From a virus: a stretch of 20,101 bases of DNA. A program made the position numbers and the translations under genes. The notes beneath the pieces were generated by a model that worked only from the letters and a program-made list of their open reading frames with translations, searched no databases and was not told the origin of the DNA. The DNA is taken from the IMG/VR virus record IMGVR_UViG_3300037189_014320, positions 1 to 20,101 of that record; one strand, 5' to 3'. This document shows, piece after piece, positions 20,055-20,101 of the stretch (position 1 is the stretch's first letter; each line of letters begins with the position of its first letter).

Positions 20055-20101
20055 GAAGTCACCTAGTTTTCAGAAATCCTCTGGGAAATTCGCGCAAAGG
20101 C
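20055..20101 (-). other. Leader before the small terminase gene
   Basis: The 47 bases to the right edge hold the small terminase ribosome site (AGGTGA) and are richer in A and T than the genes around them. No gene is supported. A late promoter or cos/pac site, if present, is outside or cut by the window. Confidence 0.4.

Noticed and set aside
1-20101. tRNA, rRNA, integrase, repressor, attachment site or IS element
   Set aside because: I looked on both strands and found no pattern I could support for any of them.

Overview
This window is one unbroken late (structural) region of a tailed double-stranded DNA phage or prophage, probably siphovirus-like with an HK97-type head. Every gene I can support lies on the minus strand, so the transcript runs from base 20101 down to base 1. 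G+C is high (45 of 60 bases at 16921-16980). Most junctions are ATGA, TGATG or TAATG overlaps, so one long polycistronic mRNA is likely. I see no integrase, repressor, tRNA, rRNA, CRISPR or IS element, so the window cannot show whether this is a prophage or a free phage. The host is an inference: the GC-rich sequence, the cysteine-rich virion proteins, the GPGTEL-KLL-x-FGI motif protein, and the run of small TM proteins around a papain-fold peptidase resemble phage regions I associate with Planctomycetota.

Layout in transcription order. Packaging and head: P27-type small terminase (20054-19560), large terminase (19609-17993), HK97 portal (18014-16656), prohead protease (16663-15953). Next comes an unusual cassette of nine small genes (15972-12588): a 55-aa zinc-ribbon protein, several membrane or membrane-anchored proteins, a 365-aa TM-anchored papain-like cysteine peptidase, a GlsB/YeaQ-like membrane protein and a second zinc-binding protein. 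It looks like a lysis or envelope cassette placed between the prohead protease and the major capsid gene. Then the major capsid protein (12504-11284), a 61-aa protein, a gp6-like connector, a head-tail adaptor, an HK97 gp10-like protein and a tail terminator (DUF3168-like). The tail follows: two tandem paralogous tail proteins, a lambda G/T-like chaperone pair with a clear programmed -1 frameshift site, and the tape measure protein.

The distal tail (6250-634) has two unrecognised proteins where Dit and Tal would be expected, three cysteine-rich proteins in a region of lower GC, a beta-type domain protein, a collagen-like fibre, and a terminal fibre with a fibronectin III-like and a glycine-rich domain. 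Three small genes close the window; the last is cut by its left edge.

Only four gaps exceed 40 bases. Two flank the capsid gene and contain inverted repeats, one precedes the fibre genes and contains a 14-bp palindrome overlapping a promoter-like -35, and one (590-633) shows nothing recognisable. The strongest observations are the frameshift signal at 8071-8119, the membrane-anchored papain-fold peptidase in the cassette, and the cysteine-rich tail-tip cluster.
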